This document shows positions 1 through 6,157 of a stretch of 7,785 nucleotides of DNA, piece by piece. The DNA lies in assembly GCA_013042025.1 (NCBI GenBank), contig JABDQY010000278.1:1-7785 (forward strand), in the 5' to 3' direction. The first letter of the stretch is position 1, and the number at the start of each line of letters is the position of its first letter. This stretch comes from Bacteroidia bacterium. GTDB taxonomy: Bacteria; Bacteroidota; Bacteroidia; NS11-12g; UBA9320. The translations under genes were made by a program, and so were the position numbers. The notes under the pieces are model-generated. The model saw only the letters and a list, made by a program, of their open reading frames with translations. It was not told where the DNA came from and made no database searches.

Positions 1-568
1 GATTAATATTATATGCAATTAGAAAATCCCTTGCACCAATAACCGTAGCTCCTTTTTTGGCGTTGTACACTGCCGGTCCAAAATCTGGTTGCCATTTAGG
101 CTTTTTAATTTTGTCAAAGAAGCCCTCATATTCTCCCGTCCTTATGATTGAAAGGACGTTTCTTTTCGTATTGGGCTGAGCTGCCCCGTATAGATATACT
201 GGTATATCTGTATTCTCACCTACTCTTTTCGCTAATTGTATGGCATACTTTGCAGTTTCATCCATAGAGATATTTGCAACAGGTATAAGGGGACACACAT
301 CGGTAGCACCCATTCTAGCATGCTCTCCTTTGTGTTTGCTCATATCAATTAATTCACCAGCTTTGGAAATTGCCTTGAAAGCTGCATTGATTACAGCATC
401 AGGTGTACCTACAAAAGTTACAACAGTTCTATTAGTTGCATGACCCGGATCCACATCCAATAACTTCACACCATCTACACTTTCTATTTCGTTCGTTATT
501 TGTTTGATTATGCCCAAATCTCTTCCTTCACTGAAATTGGGTACACATTCTATAAGCTGTTGATTCAT
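1..568 (-). CDS. ftcD: Glutamate formimidoyltransferase, N-terminal part (cut by window edge)
   Basis: Transfers the formimino group of N-formimino-L-glutamate, a histidine breakdown product, to tetrahydrofolate; a cytosolic enzyme of the hut pathway. The reverse-strand frame opens with ATG at 568-566 and is open for 189 codons to the left edge, so the C-terminal part is missing. Visible family blocks are ECVPNFSEGRD at residues 7-17, the folate/substrate-binding stretch DPGHATNRTVV at 40-50, and HKGEHARMGATDVCP at 79-93, which covers the catalytic histidine region of the formiminotransferase N-subdomain (the usual P after the second His is A84 here). YGAAQPNTKRN follows at about 131-141. Whether a cyclodeaminase domain follows cannot be seen; stand-alone formiminotransferases are common in Bacteroidota. 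It diverges from truA, and a TATTTTTG element lies 23 bases upstream of its ATG. No other hut gene is in the window. Confidence 0.93.
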   Translation of the reverse strand, partial: MNQQLIECVPNFSEGRDLGIIKQITNEIESVDGVKLLDVDPGHATNRTVVTFVGTPDAVINAAFKAISKAGELIDMSKHKGEHARMGATDVCPLIPVANISMDETAKYAIQLAKRVGENTDIPVYLYGAAQPNTKRNVLSIIRTGEYEGFFDKIKKPKWQPDFGPAVYNAKKGATVIGARDFLIAYNIN

Positions 569-591
569 TGATTATATCCTAAATTACAGAG

Positions 592-599
592 CAAAAATA
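592..599 (-). promoter_or_regulatory. Putative Bacteroidota -7 promoter element for ftcD
   Basis: On the reverse strand this reads TATTTTTG, an exact match to the Bacteroidota/Flavobacteria -7 consensus TAnnTTTG. It lies 23 bases upstream of the ftcD ATG. A TTG (-33) element at the usual 17-23 base spacing is not present; the nearest is about 26 bases away. The match is seen directly; promoter activity is inferred. Confidence 0.55.
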
Positions 600-642
600 G
601 AATTACTATGAAATAAATAACATACCAAGTATCAAACCAAAA

Positions 643-650
643 TATATTTG
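643..650 (+). promoter_or_regulatory. Putative -7 promoter element for truA and the ABC exporter
   Basis: TATATTTG matches TAnnTTTG exactly and points into truA. It overlaps the first possible truA start codon (TTG 648-650), so if it is the promoter, transcription would begin downstream of that codon and translation would have to start at TTG 660-662 with almost no leader. No TTG is found 17-23 bases upstream, which weakens the call. Confidence 0.4.
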
Positions 651-1403
651 CAAACTGATTTGAGATATGTATTGGAAATAGCGTACAACGGAGCAGCGTA
701 TCATGGGTGGCAATATCAAAGCCATAGTATTTCTGTTCAACAAGTTATAGAAGAACAGTTATCTAGAATATTACGAAAGAAAACATCCGTGCTTGGTTGT
801 GGAAGAACTGATGCTGGTGTGCATGCTACTCAATTTTATTTGCATTTCGATTATTTAGAGCAACTACCTGAACGATTTATATTTCGACTGAATCAAATGC
901 TTCCTAATGATATTGCAATTTATGAAGCTTTTGAAGTAGATGAGAAGTTCCATGCCCGATTTAAGGCAACTTACCGAAAGTATATTTATAAAACGGCTAT
1001 TCGAAAAAATCCTTTTACGAATAACGAAAGTTTGCATCTATTTAAGCAACCAGATATGGATTTGATGAACAAGGCGTGCACTGAATTGTTAAAACACAAA
1101 GATTTTGCCTCTTTTTGCAAAAGTGGCGGAGATAACAAAACAACTTTATGTGATTTAATGGAAGCACGTTGGGAAACAACTAACGATGGAATGGAATTTC
1201 ATGTCAAAGCAGATCGGTTTTTAAGAAACATGGTTAGAGCACTTGTTGGAACTTTACTTGAAGTAGGATACGGTGCGATTGATTTAAAGGAATTGGTAGA
1301 GATAATATTGAGTAAGAACCGAAGTAATTCAGGAAAAAGTGTGGCTGCACGAGGTCTGTTTTTAGCTGAAGTTGGATATAATTGGGATGAGTACAGAAAG
1401 TAA
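648..1403 (+). CDS. truA: tRNA pseudouridine(38-40) synthase TruA, TTG start
   Basis: Isomerises uridines 38-40 in the anticodon arm of tRNAs to pseudouridine; cytosolic. Counting from TTG 648 (251 residues), it shows AYNGAAYHGWQ at 12-22, the catalytic-Asp motif GCGRTDAGVHA at 50-60 with nucleophile D55, the RKYIYK segment in the middle, and a C-terminal FLRNMVRALVGTLLEVG block; length and order fit the family. There is no in-frame ATG near the N-terminus. The frame is open from 621, and the candidate starts are TTG 648 and TTG 660. Many Bacteroidota TruA proteins begin directly with an MRY-like sequence, which fits TTG 660 and would make the protein 247 residues; the wider coordinate is given here. 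The 3' end overlaps the ABC exporter start by 17 bases, so the two are almost certainly co-transcribed. Confidence 0.95.
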   Translation: MQTDLRYVLEIAYNGAAYHGWQYQSHSISVQQVIEEQLSRILRKKTSVLGCGRTDAGVHATQFYLHFDYLEQLPERFIFRLNQMLPNDIAIYEAFEVDEKFHARFKATYRKYIYKTAIRKNPFTNNESLHLFKQPDMDLMNKACTELLKHKDFASFCKSGGDNKTTLCDLMEARWETTNDGMEFHVKADRFLRNMVRALVGTLLEVGYGAIDLKELVEIILSKNRSNSGKSVAARGLFLAEVGYNWDEYRK

Positions 1404-3138
1404 GTCACAAGGAGCAGCATTTGACTTTCAGTTAATTGGAAGAATTGTTCGATTGGCACGACCTTACAAGAAGCTATTTGCTATTGGAGTTGTTCTTACT
1501 ATTTTATTAACTGTTTTAGCTCCAGTTCGTCCCTTGTTGGTCCAATATGCTATTGATCATCATATCGCTGATAAAAACACACAAGGGATATTCTTATTCT
1601 CTATGTATATATTAATACATATTATTCTTCAAAGTGTAGTTCTGTTTTCTCATACATACTTAACCAATTTACTTGGACAAAATGTTATAAAAGATTTAAG
1701 AATGAGGGTTTATAACTATATTCTATCATTGAACAATTCTTTCTTTGATAAAAGCAAAGTGGGAACATTAGTTACACGTTCTGTTTCTGACGTAGAAACT
1801 ATTTCGAGTGTTTTCTCGCAAGGACTCATTTCAATTATTGGAGATTTAGCTCAACTTCTTGTAATTCTTGTAATCATGTTTATTACAAGCTGGCAGCTCT
1901 CTTTAATTTCACTTGCTGTTTTGCCAGTTTTAATAATTGCTTCAGAAGTATTTAGACGGGGAGTAAGAAAATCCTTTCAACAAGTTCGAGCAAAAGTTTC
2001 AGAATTGAATGCCTTTGTTCAAGAGCAAATAGTTGGAATGGAAGTAGTTCAATTGTTTGGTAAACAAGATCAAGAATTTGAAAAATTCAAGAAAATTAAT
2101 CGAGCTCATTTAGAGGCCTATAAAAAATCAATTTTTCATTATGCGATTTACTTTCCAATTGTTGAAATTTTGAGCAGTGTAGCTCTTGGTTTAATAATAT
2201 GGTGGAGTGCTGGATTTCCAACTGCAGCTAGTGCAGGACTCATTACAGCATTTGTAATGTATATAAGATTGATATTTCGTCCAATTCGTACAATTGCTGA
2301 TCGTTTTAACACCATGCAAATGGGAATGGTGAGTAGTGAACGGATTTTTAACTTAATTGATGATCAAGACTATGTGGAACAAAGTGGTACTAAGAAAATT
2401 GAAGTTGAAGGAAGAATAGAATTTAAGAATGTATGGTTTTCTTATGTGGAAGGTGACCCAGTTTTAAAAGATGTTTCCTTTGAATTGGAGAAAGGTAAGA
2501 GCTTGGCAATAGTTGGTGCTACAGGTGCGGGAAAGTCATCAATTATTAGCTTAATAACAAAGCTTTATGCAATACAAAAAGGAGAAATTCTAATAGACGG
2601 TGAAAATATAAACAGCTTAGATTTAAAGCACTTTAGATCCCAAGTGGGAGTGGTTTTACAAGACGTCTTTTTGTTTGCTGGAAGCATTAAGGATAATATC
2701 GATTTAAAGAATTCTGAGATATCCAAAGAACAATTGATAGCCGCCGCAAAATCCATCGATGCACTGGATTTTATAGAGTCACTGGAAAGCGGATGGAATT
2801 ATGATGTTATGGAACGAGGCAGTACATTATCTGTGGGGCAAAGACAATTAATCAGTTTTATTCGTGCAATGGCATCTAATCCACAAATTCTCATTTTGGA
2901 TGAAGCAACATCAAGTGTTGATTCAGAAACCGAAGCATTTATTCAAAAGGCTACTCAGAAACTTATGCATAATAGAACATCCATTGTTATAGCTCATCGA
3001 CTGTCTACAGTAAGAGAAGCTGATTCAATTATCGTTCTAGATAAAGGAAGAGTAATGGAGCAGGGAAGTCATGAAGAACTTTTAGCGAAAGAAGGGATGT
3101 ATTTTGAGTTGTATCAAAAACAATTTGAACTAATTTAA
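1387..3138 (+). CDS. ABC exporter, fused permease/ATPase half-transporter (MsbA/MDR-like)
   Basis: A 583-residue half-transporter expected to act as a dimer in the inner membrane, exporting a lipid, drug or other hydrophobic substrate; the substrate cannot be read from sequence. Residues about 30-320 form the six-helix exporter domain, with clear hydrophobic runs near 32-52, 70-95, 150-190 and 255-295. The ATPase domain follows: A-loop Y353, Walker A GATGAGKSS 377-385 (K383), Q-loop Q425, signature LSVGQ 481-485, Walker B ILILDEATS with D505/E506, H-loop H537. The signature has V483 where LSGGQ has G; to my knowledge this variant is common in Bacteroidota and Firmicutes MDR-type exporters, so the site is probably active. 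I chose ATG 1387 over the in-frame TTG 1372, because family members start shortly before the AFDF-type segment. It overlaps truA by 17 bases and probably shares its transcript. Confidence 0.94.
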   Translation: MSTESKSQGAAFDFQLIGRIVRLARPYKKLFAIGVVLTILLTVLAPVRPLLVQYAIDHHIADKNTQGIFLFSMYILIHIILQSVVLFSHTYLTNLLGQNVIKDLRMRVYNYILSLNNSFFDKSKVGTLVTRSVSDVETISSVFSQGLISIIGDLAQLLVILVIMFITSWQLSLISLAVLPVLIIASEVFRRGVRKSFQQVRAKVSELNAFVQEQIVGMEVVQLFGKQDQEFEKFKKINRAHLEAYKKSIFHYAIYFPIVEILSSVALGLIIWWSAGFPTAASAGLITAFVMYIRLIFRPIRTIADRFNTMQMGMVSSERIFNLIDDQDYVEQSGTKKIEVEGRIEFKNVWFSYVEGDPVLKDVSFELEKGKSLAIVGATGAGKSSIISLITKLYAIQKGEILIDGENINSLDLKHFRSQVGVVLQDVFLFAGSIKDNIDLKNSEISKEQLIAAAKSIDALDFIESLESGWNYDVMERGSTLSVGQRQLISFIRAMASNPQILILDEATSSVDSETEAFIQKATQKLMHNRTSIVIAHRLSTVREADSIIVLDKGRVMEQGSHEELLAKEGMYFELYQKQFELI

Positions 3139-3154
3139 GCCTTTGTTTAATCTC

Positions 3155-3193
3155 ATATTTCAATACTTTTTATCAATTCTAAAGTATAAATAT
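3155..3193 (+). terminator. Weak AT-rich hairpin after the ABC exporter gene
   Basis: Inverted repeat: ATATTT (3155-3160) and ATACTTT (3163-3169) pair with AAAGTAT (3181-3187) and AAATAT (3188-3193), with a two-base bulge (3161-3162) and an 11-base loop. Only one pair is G-C and there is no clean T-run after the 3' arm, so it is a poor intrinsic terminator. Its place, 17 bases after the exporter stop and before the trpS promoter, is where a terminator would be expected. Confidence 0.3.
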
Positions 3194-3201
3194 CCACATC
3201 A

Positions 3202-3232
3202 TTGGGAATTGTATTTAGTACTTCTATTTTTG
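3202..3232 (+). promoter_or_regulatory. Putative promoter for trpS and the deoxynucleoside kinase
   Basis: TTG at 3202-3204, a 20-base spacer, and TATTTTTG at 3225-3232 match the flavobacterial arrangement TTG-N(17-23)-TAnnTTTG. This is the only site in the window with both elements correctly spaced. The -7 element ends 16 bases before the trpS ATG, predicting a leader of roughly ten bases, with no room for an attenuator or T-box. Confidence 0.65.
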
Positions 3233-3248
3233 AGCCGATTTTGAGAAT

Positions 3249-4247
3249 ATGTCGAGAGTAGTATCGGGAATACGACCAACAGGTAAGCTTCATTTGGGCA
3301 ATTATTTTGGGGCTGTTAAAAGCTTTCTTAAAATGCAAGAGGAAGATGACTGTTTTTTCTTTATTGCTGATATTCATTCGTTAACAACCCATCCAACACC
3401 TGAAGATTTGCATAGCAATGTTCAACAGGTACTAGCTGAGCATTTAGCTATGGGAGTTGACCCGCAAAAATGTGCACTTTTTGTACAGAGCGATGTGCCT
3501 GCAATAAGTGAATTGTATACGTACATGAATATGAACGCGTATATGGGAGAATTACAACGATCTGCTTCATTCAAAGAAAAGATTAGAACTCAGCCAAATA
3601 ATGTTAATGCTGGTTTGTTAACCTATCCTGTGCTAATGGCGGTAGATATTCTTGCTCATCATGCAGATTTTGTGCCTGTAGGTAAAGATCAACAACAACA
3701 CTTGGAAATGACTCGACAATTTGGAAACCGATTTAATAATCTTTACAGCAACGATTATTTTAAGGAACCTCAAGCCTATAGTTCTACAGGGAATTTGGTT
3801 AAAGTTCCTGGTTTAACTGGTCAAGGAAAAATGAGTAAATCTTCTGGTGATGCTGACACTATTGTTTTTGATGAAGAGGATAAAGTAATTCAGAAGAAAG
3901 TAATGCGTGCAAAAACGGATACGGGACCAACTAAACCAAATCAAGATAAATCTGAAGAGGTTAAAAATCTTTTTGATTTGATGGCACTAGTATCTGACCA
4001 AAGTACAATAAATCATTTCGATGAATTGTATTCAAAAGCTGAAATCAGATATGGAGATTTCAAAAAGCAACTTGCAGAGGATGTGATTGCTTTTGTTTCA
4101 CCCATTAGAGAAAAAATAAACCACTTTAAAAATGATAAAAAAGCACTTTCAGATGCTGCTCAAATTGGAGCTGAAAAAGCAAATGCTAGTGCTAACAAAA
4201 CTTTAGAAGAAGTTCGAGAAATAATTGGATTTCGAAAGTTTTATTAA
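3249..4247 (+). CDS. trpS: Tryptophanyl-tRNA synthetase
   Basis: Class I aminoacyl-tRNA synthetase that charges tRNA-Trp; cytosolic and essential. The 332-residue length is normal for bacterial TrpRS. The N-terminus (SGIRPTGKLHLGN at 6-18) holds the HIGH-type motif as HLGN (H15). A central block, MAVDILAHHADFVPVGKDQ at roughly 130-148, contributes to ATP and tryptophan binding, and GKMSKS has its KMSKS at 194-198. The start ATG 3249 gives a first residue immediately before the canonical SRVVSGIRPTG opening. It follows the ABC exporter after 110 bases and has its own good promoter match. The deoxynucleoside kinase begins 38 bases after its stop, so the two may be co-transcribed. No riboswitch or leader peptide is visible, and the leader would be too short for one. 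Confidence 0.97.
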   Translation: MSRVVSGIRPTGKLHLGNYFGAVKSFLKMQEEDDCFFFIADIHSLTTHPTPEDLHSNVQQVLAEHLAMGVDPQKCALFVQSDVPAISELYTYMNMNAYMGELQRSASFKEKIRTQPNNVNAGLLTYPVLMAVDILAHHADFVPVGKDQQQHLEMTRQFGNRFNNLYSNDYFKEPQAYSSTGNLVKVPGLTGQGKMSKSSGDADTIVFDEEDKVIQKKVMRAKTDTGPTKPNQDKSEEVKNLFDLMALVSDQSTINHFDELYSKAEIRYGDFKKQLAEDVIAFVSPIREKINHFKNDKKALSDAAQIGAEKANASANKTLEEVREIIGFRKFY

Positions 4248-4285
4248 TACTAATAACCAATTAACTAAATAAACAAACGAGAGAA

Positions 4286-4900
4286 ATGCATATTGCAATA
4301 GCAGGTAACATCGGTTCAGGAAAAACAACACTTACAAAGCTTCTAGCTAAGCACTACGAGTGGGATCCGCAATTTGAAGCAATGGACGATAATCCATACA
4401 TCACTGATTTTTACGATGACATGCAACGGTGGTCGTTTAACCTCCAAATTTACTTTTTACACACTCGATTCAGCAGTTTAATACGAGCGAAAAGCAATCC
4501 AAAAACTATTATTCAAGACAGAACTATCTATGAGGATGCCTATATTTTTGCTCCTAATTTACATGCGATGGGCTTGATGAGCACACGAGATTTTGATACC
4601 TATCAAGCTTTGTTTTCAAACATAAAATCTTCTATTGATGCTCCAGACTTATTGGTATACTTAAGAAGTTCTATAGGTAACATAGTAGGACAAATCCAAA
4701 AACGTGGAAGAGAATATGAAGATTCTATTCGCTTAGACTATCTTAAAAGACTAAATGAGCGATATGAAGCTTGGATATCTACATATAAAGATGGAAAGCT
4801 ATTGATTATTGATGTTGATGATATTGATTTTGAAAATAACCCTGAGCATCTGGGAAATATCATAAGCAAAATAGATGGAGAAGTTAACGGTCTGTTTTAA
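4286..4900 (+). CDS. Deoxynucleoside kinase (dNK family; deoxyadenosine/deoxyguanosine kinase-like)
   Basis: Phosphorylates deoxynucleosides to their 5'-monophosphates in the salvage pathway; cytosolic. The 204-residue protein has the P-loop GNIGSGKT at 7-14 (K13), the substrate-pocket residues E31, W49 and Q54, the DRT motif at 78-80 followed by IYEDA (E83), and a basic LID segment QKRGREYE at 138-145 with K139, R140 and R142. These are the hallmarks of the dNK family (deoxynucleoside kinase Pfam family). The MDDNPY sequence at 33-38 looks more like bacterial dAK/dGK enzymes than thymidine kinases, but base preference cannot be fixed by eye. Some Bacteroidota relatives are fused to or sit beside folK; here it stands alone. 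It ends 15 bases before a strong terminator hairpin and is convergent with ribH. Confidence 0.92.
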   Translation: MHIAIAGNIGSGKTTLTKLLAKHYEWDPQFEAMDDNPYITDFYDDMQRWSFNLQIYFLHTRFSSLIRAKSNPKTIIQDRTIYEDAYIFAPNLHAMGLMSTRDFDTYQALFSNIKSSIDAPDLLVYLRSSIGNIVGQIQKRGREYEDSIRLDYLKRLNERYEAWISTYKDGKLLIIDVDDIDFENNPEHLGNIISKIDGEVNGLF

Positions 4901-4915
4901 ATAGATCTATAACAT

Positions 4916-4951
4916 AAAAAAAGCAGCATTAGAAATAATGCTGCTTTTTTT
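4916..4951. terminator. Bidirectional intrinsic terminator between the kinase and ribH
   Basis: A perfect stem: GCAGCATT (4923-4930) pairs with AATGCTGC (4937-4944) around the six-base loop AGAAAT. A7 (4916-4922) on one side and T7 (4945-4951) on the other lengthen the stem and supply a T-run in either direction. It sits 15 bases after the kinase stop and 20 bases after the ribH stop read from the other strand, so it can end both convergent transcripts. Confidence 0.93.
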
Positions 4952-4971
4952 ATAGGTGTATCTTTATTTCT

Positions 4972-5448
4972 TTAGTTGTCTTCTTCAAGAAGTTTTAAGA
5001 CTGTCCATGCTGCTTCCATGCCTTTATGGCCATGTTTTCCGCCTGCTCGTTCTATCGCTTGTTCTTGATTATCAGGAGTTAGAACTCCGAAGGCAACTGG
5101 TATGTTATGTTTTATTGAAACATTCGCAATACCGTTAGCTACTGCATCGCAAATAAAATCAAAGTGGCGTGTTTCTCCTTGAATTACAACCCCCAAGCAA
5201 ATTACTGCATCAAAGCCTTCCGTTGCTAATTTATTGGCTGCATAGATCAATTCATAACTTCCAGGAACATCCCATGTTTTAATTCGATCTTCGCTAATTC
5301 CAGCAGCAATAAGTGTATTTACTGCACCTTCTTTTAATTTGGAAGTTACAGCAGTATTCCACAAAGCTGTGACTACACCAATTTTTACATTGGGGTTAGC
5401 TAAATGAATTTTTTCGTTTAAGAAATGTTGGTTTGAATAATCTGCCAA
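4972..5448 (-). CDS. ribH: 6,7-dimethyl-8-ribityllumazine synthase, TTG start
   Basis: Condenses 5-amino-6-ribitylaminouracil with 3,4-dihydroxy-2-butanone 4-phosphate to lumazine, the penultimate step of riboflavin synthesis; works as a pentamer or icosahedral shell in the cytosol. The 158-residue protein has the ring-stacking aromatic W30 in VTALWNT, DVPGSYEL at 60-67, the catalytic GETRHFDF at 91-98 with H95, and the phosphate-binding C-terminal RAGGKHGHKG at 134-143 (R134). Position 141 is H where most homologues have N. The first codon is TTG (5448-5446); there is no ATG upstream before the stop, and the next in-frame Met is residue 144, far inside the fold, so a non-ATG start is hard to avoid. 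It lies seven bases after the TPR gene stop, so translation is probably coupled. No FMN riboswitch is seen. Confidence 0.95.
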   Translation of the reverse strand: MADYSNQHFLNEKIHLANPNVKIGVVTALWNTAVTSKLKEGAVNTLIAAGISEDRIKTWDVPGSYELIYAANKLATEGFDAVICLGVVIQGETRHFDFICDAVANGIANVSIKHNIPVAFGVLTPDNQEQAIERAGGKHGHKGMEAAWTVLKLLEEDN

Positions 5449-5455
5449 TTTTAGA

Positions 5456-6130
5456 TTACTTAGCTGACTGTTTAGCTTTTACACGTGCAATTTTAGCTTC
5501 AATATTTGTTTCTTCTGTGAAAGTACTGAAATCTTCTTGCAGTTCAAGATAAGCATCTAAGGCGTCATCAAATTCTCCAGCTTCTTCGTATGCTTCACCT
5601 GCTTTTGCTAAAGCTCGTGGAGTGGTTAGCTCATTAGAACGTTTGTTTGCTGCTTTCATATAATAATCACCAGCTTTTTCATATTCTCCAAGCTCAGAAT
5701 AGCAATCTCCCTGAAGTGCTATTATTTGTGCGGCTAAAAACTCATCATCAAAAGACGCGTCTTCAAGATATTCTAGAGACTCATTGTACTTGCCTTGTTC
5801 CAAAAGAATTCTTCCTGCGAAATAAGTTGCTCTTTCTCCAACCTTAGTTGATCCGTACTCATCCGCAATATCAATCATACCTAAATTGATACCGTCACCA
5901 TTTAAAGCAAGGTTAAGTGAATCTTCACCGTAATATCGCTCAGCCATAAACAAGCTGTCAGAAGCTTCTATTTCAAGTGAAGGTTTGTATTGCTTGTAAT
6001 AATACCAAACGCCAGCCAATAAAAGAATAGCAGCAATAGCAGCTATATTGATGTTTTGCTTATTGGTTTCGTAAAATTGTTTTAAAGATTCTACTCCTTT
6101 AATCTCAGATAATTGTTCTTCTGTACTCAT
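5456..6130 (-). CDS. Membrane-anchored tetratricopeptide repeat protein (YfgM-like)
   Basis: A 224-residue protein of unknown exact role. The N-terminal 25 residues are charged and lack a signal peptide. A single hydrophobic segment at about 27-45 (INIAAIAAILLLAGVWYYY) is followed by K46, so it is probably a single-pass inner-membrane protein with the remainder outside the cytoplasm, though topology is inferred. The C-terminal part carries TPR-like helical pairs at about 99-126, 132-162 and 171-198, with typical G-Y/F-A spacing (LGEYEKA, AGEFDDA), and is strongly acidic. This resembles the YfgM/TPR_21 type, which in proteobacteria helps periplasmic protein handling; carrying that function over is speculative. 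It lies between pdhA (27 bases upstream) and ribH (7 bases downstream). A TATTTTTG element 16 bases before its ATG suggests an additional promoter. Confidence 0.85.
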   Translation of the reverse strand: MSTEEQLSEIKGVESLKQFYETNKQNINIAAIAAILLLAGVWYYYKQYKPSLEIEASDSLFMAERYYGEDSLNLALNGDGINLGMIDIADEYGSTKVGERATYFAGRILLEQGKYNESLEYLEDASFDDEFLAAQIIALQGDCYSELGEYEKAGDYYMKAANKRSNELTTPRALAKAGEAYEEAGEFDDALDAYLELQEDFSTFTEETNIEAKIARVKAKQSAK

Positions 6131-6146
6131 TACTTCTAAAAGTTTG

Positions 6147-6154
6147 CAAAAATA
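6147..6154 (-). promoter_or_regulatory. Putative -7 promoter element for the TPR gene and ribH
   Basis: Reverse strand reads TATTTTTG, an exact TAnnTTTG match, ending 16 bases before the TPR gene ATG. It occupies much of the 27-base gap after pdhA, which suggests that the TPR-ribH pair can be transcribed without pdhA. No correctly spaced TTG is seen upstream; that region is the pdhA 3' end. Confidence 0.5.
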
Positions 6155-6157
6155 GAT

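Noticed and set aside
240..443. Small rightward open frame inside ftcD
   Set aside because: Antisense shadow of a clearly coding sequence with conserved motifs; no family resemblance.
1372..1386. Five-codon N-terminal extension of the ABC exporter from TTG 1372
   Set aside because: ATG 1387 is in frame, gives the usual short N-terminus, and reduces overlap with truA to 17 bases. Since TTG starts occur elsewhere here, it is not impossible.
3153..3377. Reverse-strand reading frame of 74 codons whose last 30 or so residues look protein-like and cover the ABC-trpS gap
   Set aside because: Its N-terminal half lies antisense inside the highly conserved trpS start, the region carries the trpS promoter, and no family is recognisable. 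A decayed gene end cannot be fully excluded, but nothing supports one.
4543..4550. TATTTTTG inside the deoxynucleoside kinase gene
   Set aside because: Lies in codons for a conserved YIFA segment, far from any start; treated as a chance match and a useful control for the promoter calls.
4901..4910. Ten-base perfect palindrome ATAGATCTAT after the kinase stop
   Set aside because: Too short for a stem and without flanking pairing; expected by chance, and the adjacent terminator explains the gap.
4956..5138. Rightward open frame opposite ribH
   Set aside because: Antisense to the conserved ribH C-terminus; low-complexity leucine-rich product typical of shadow frames.
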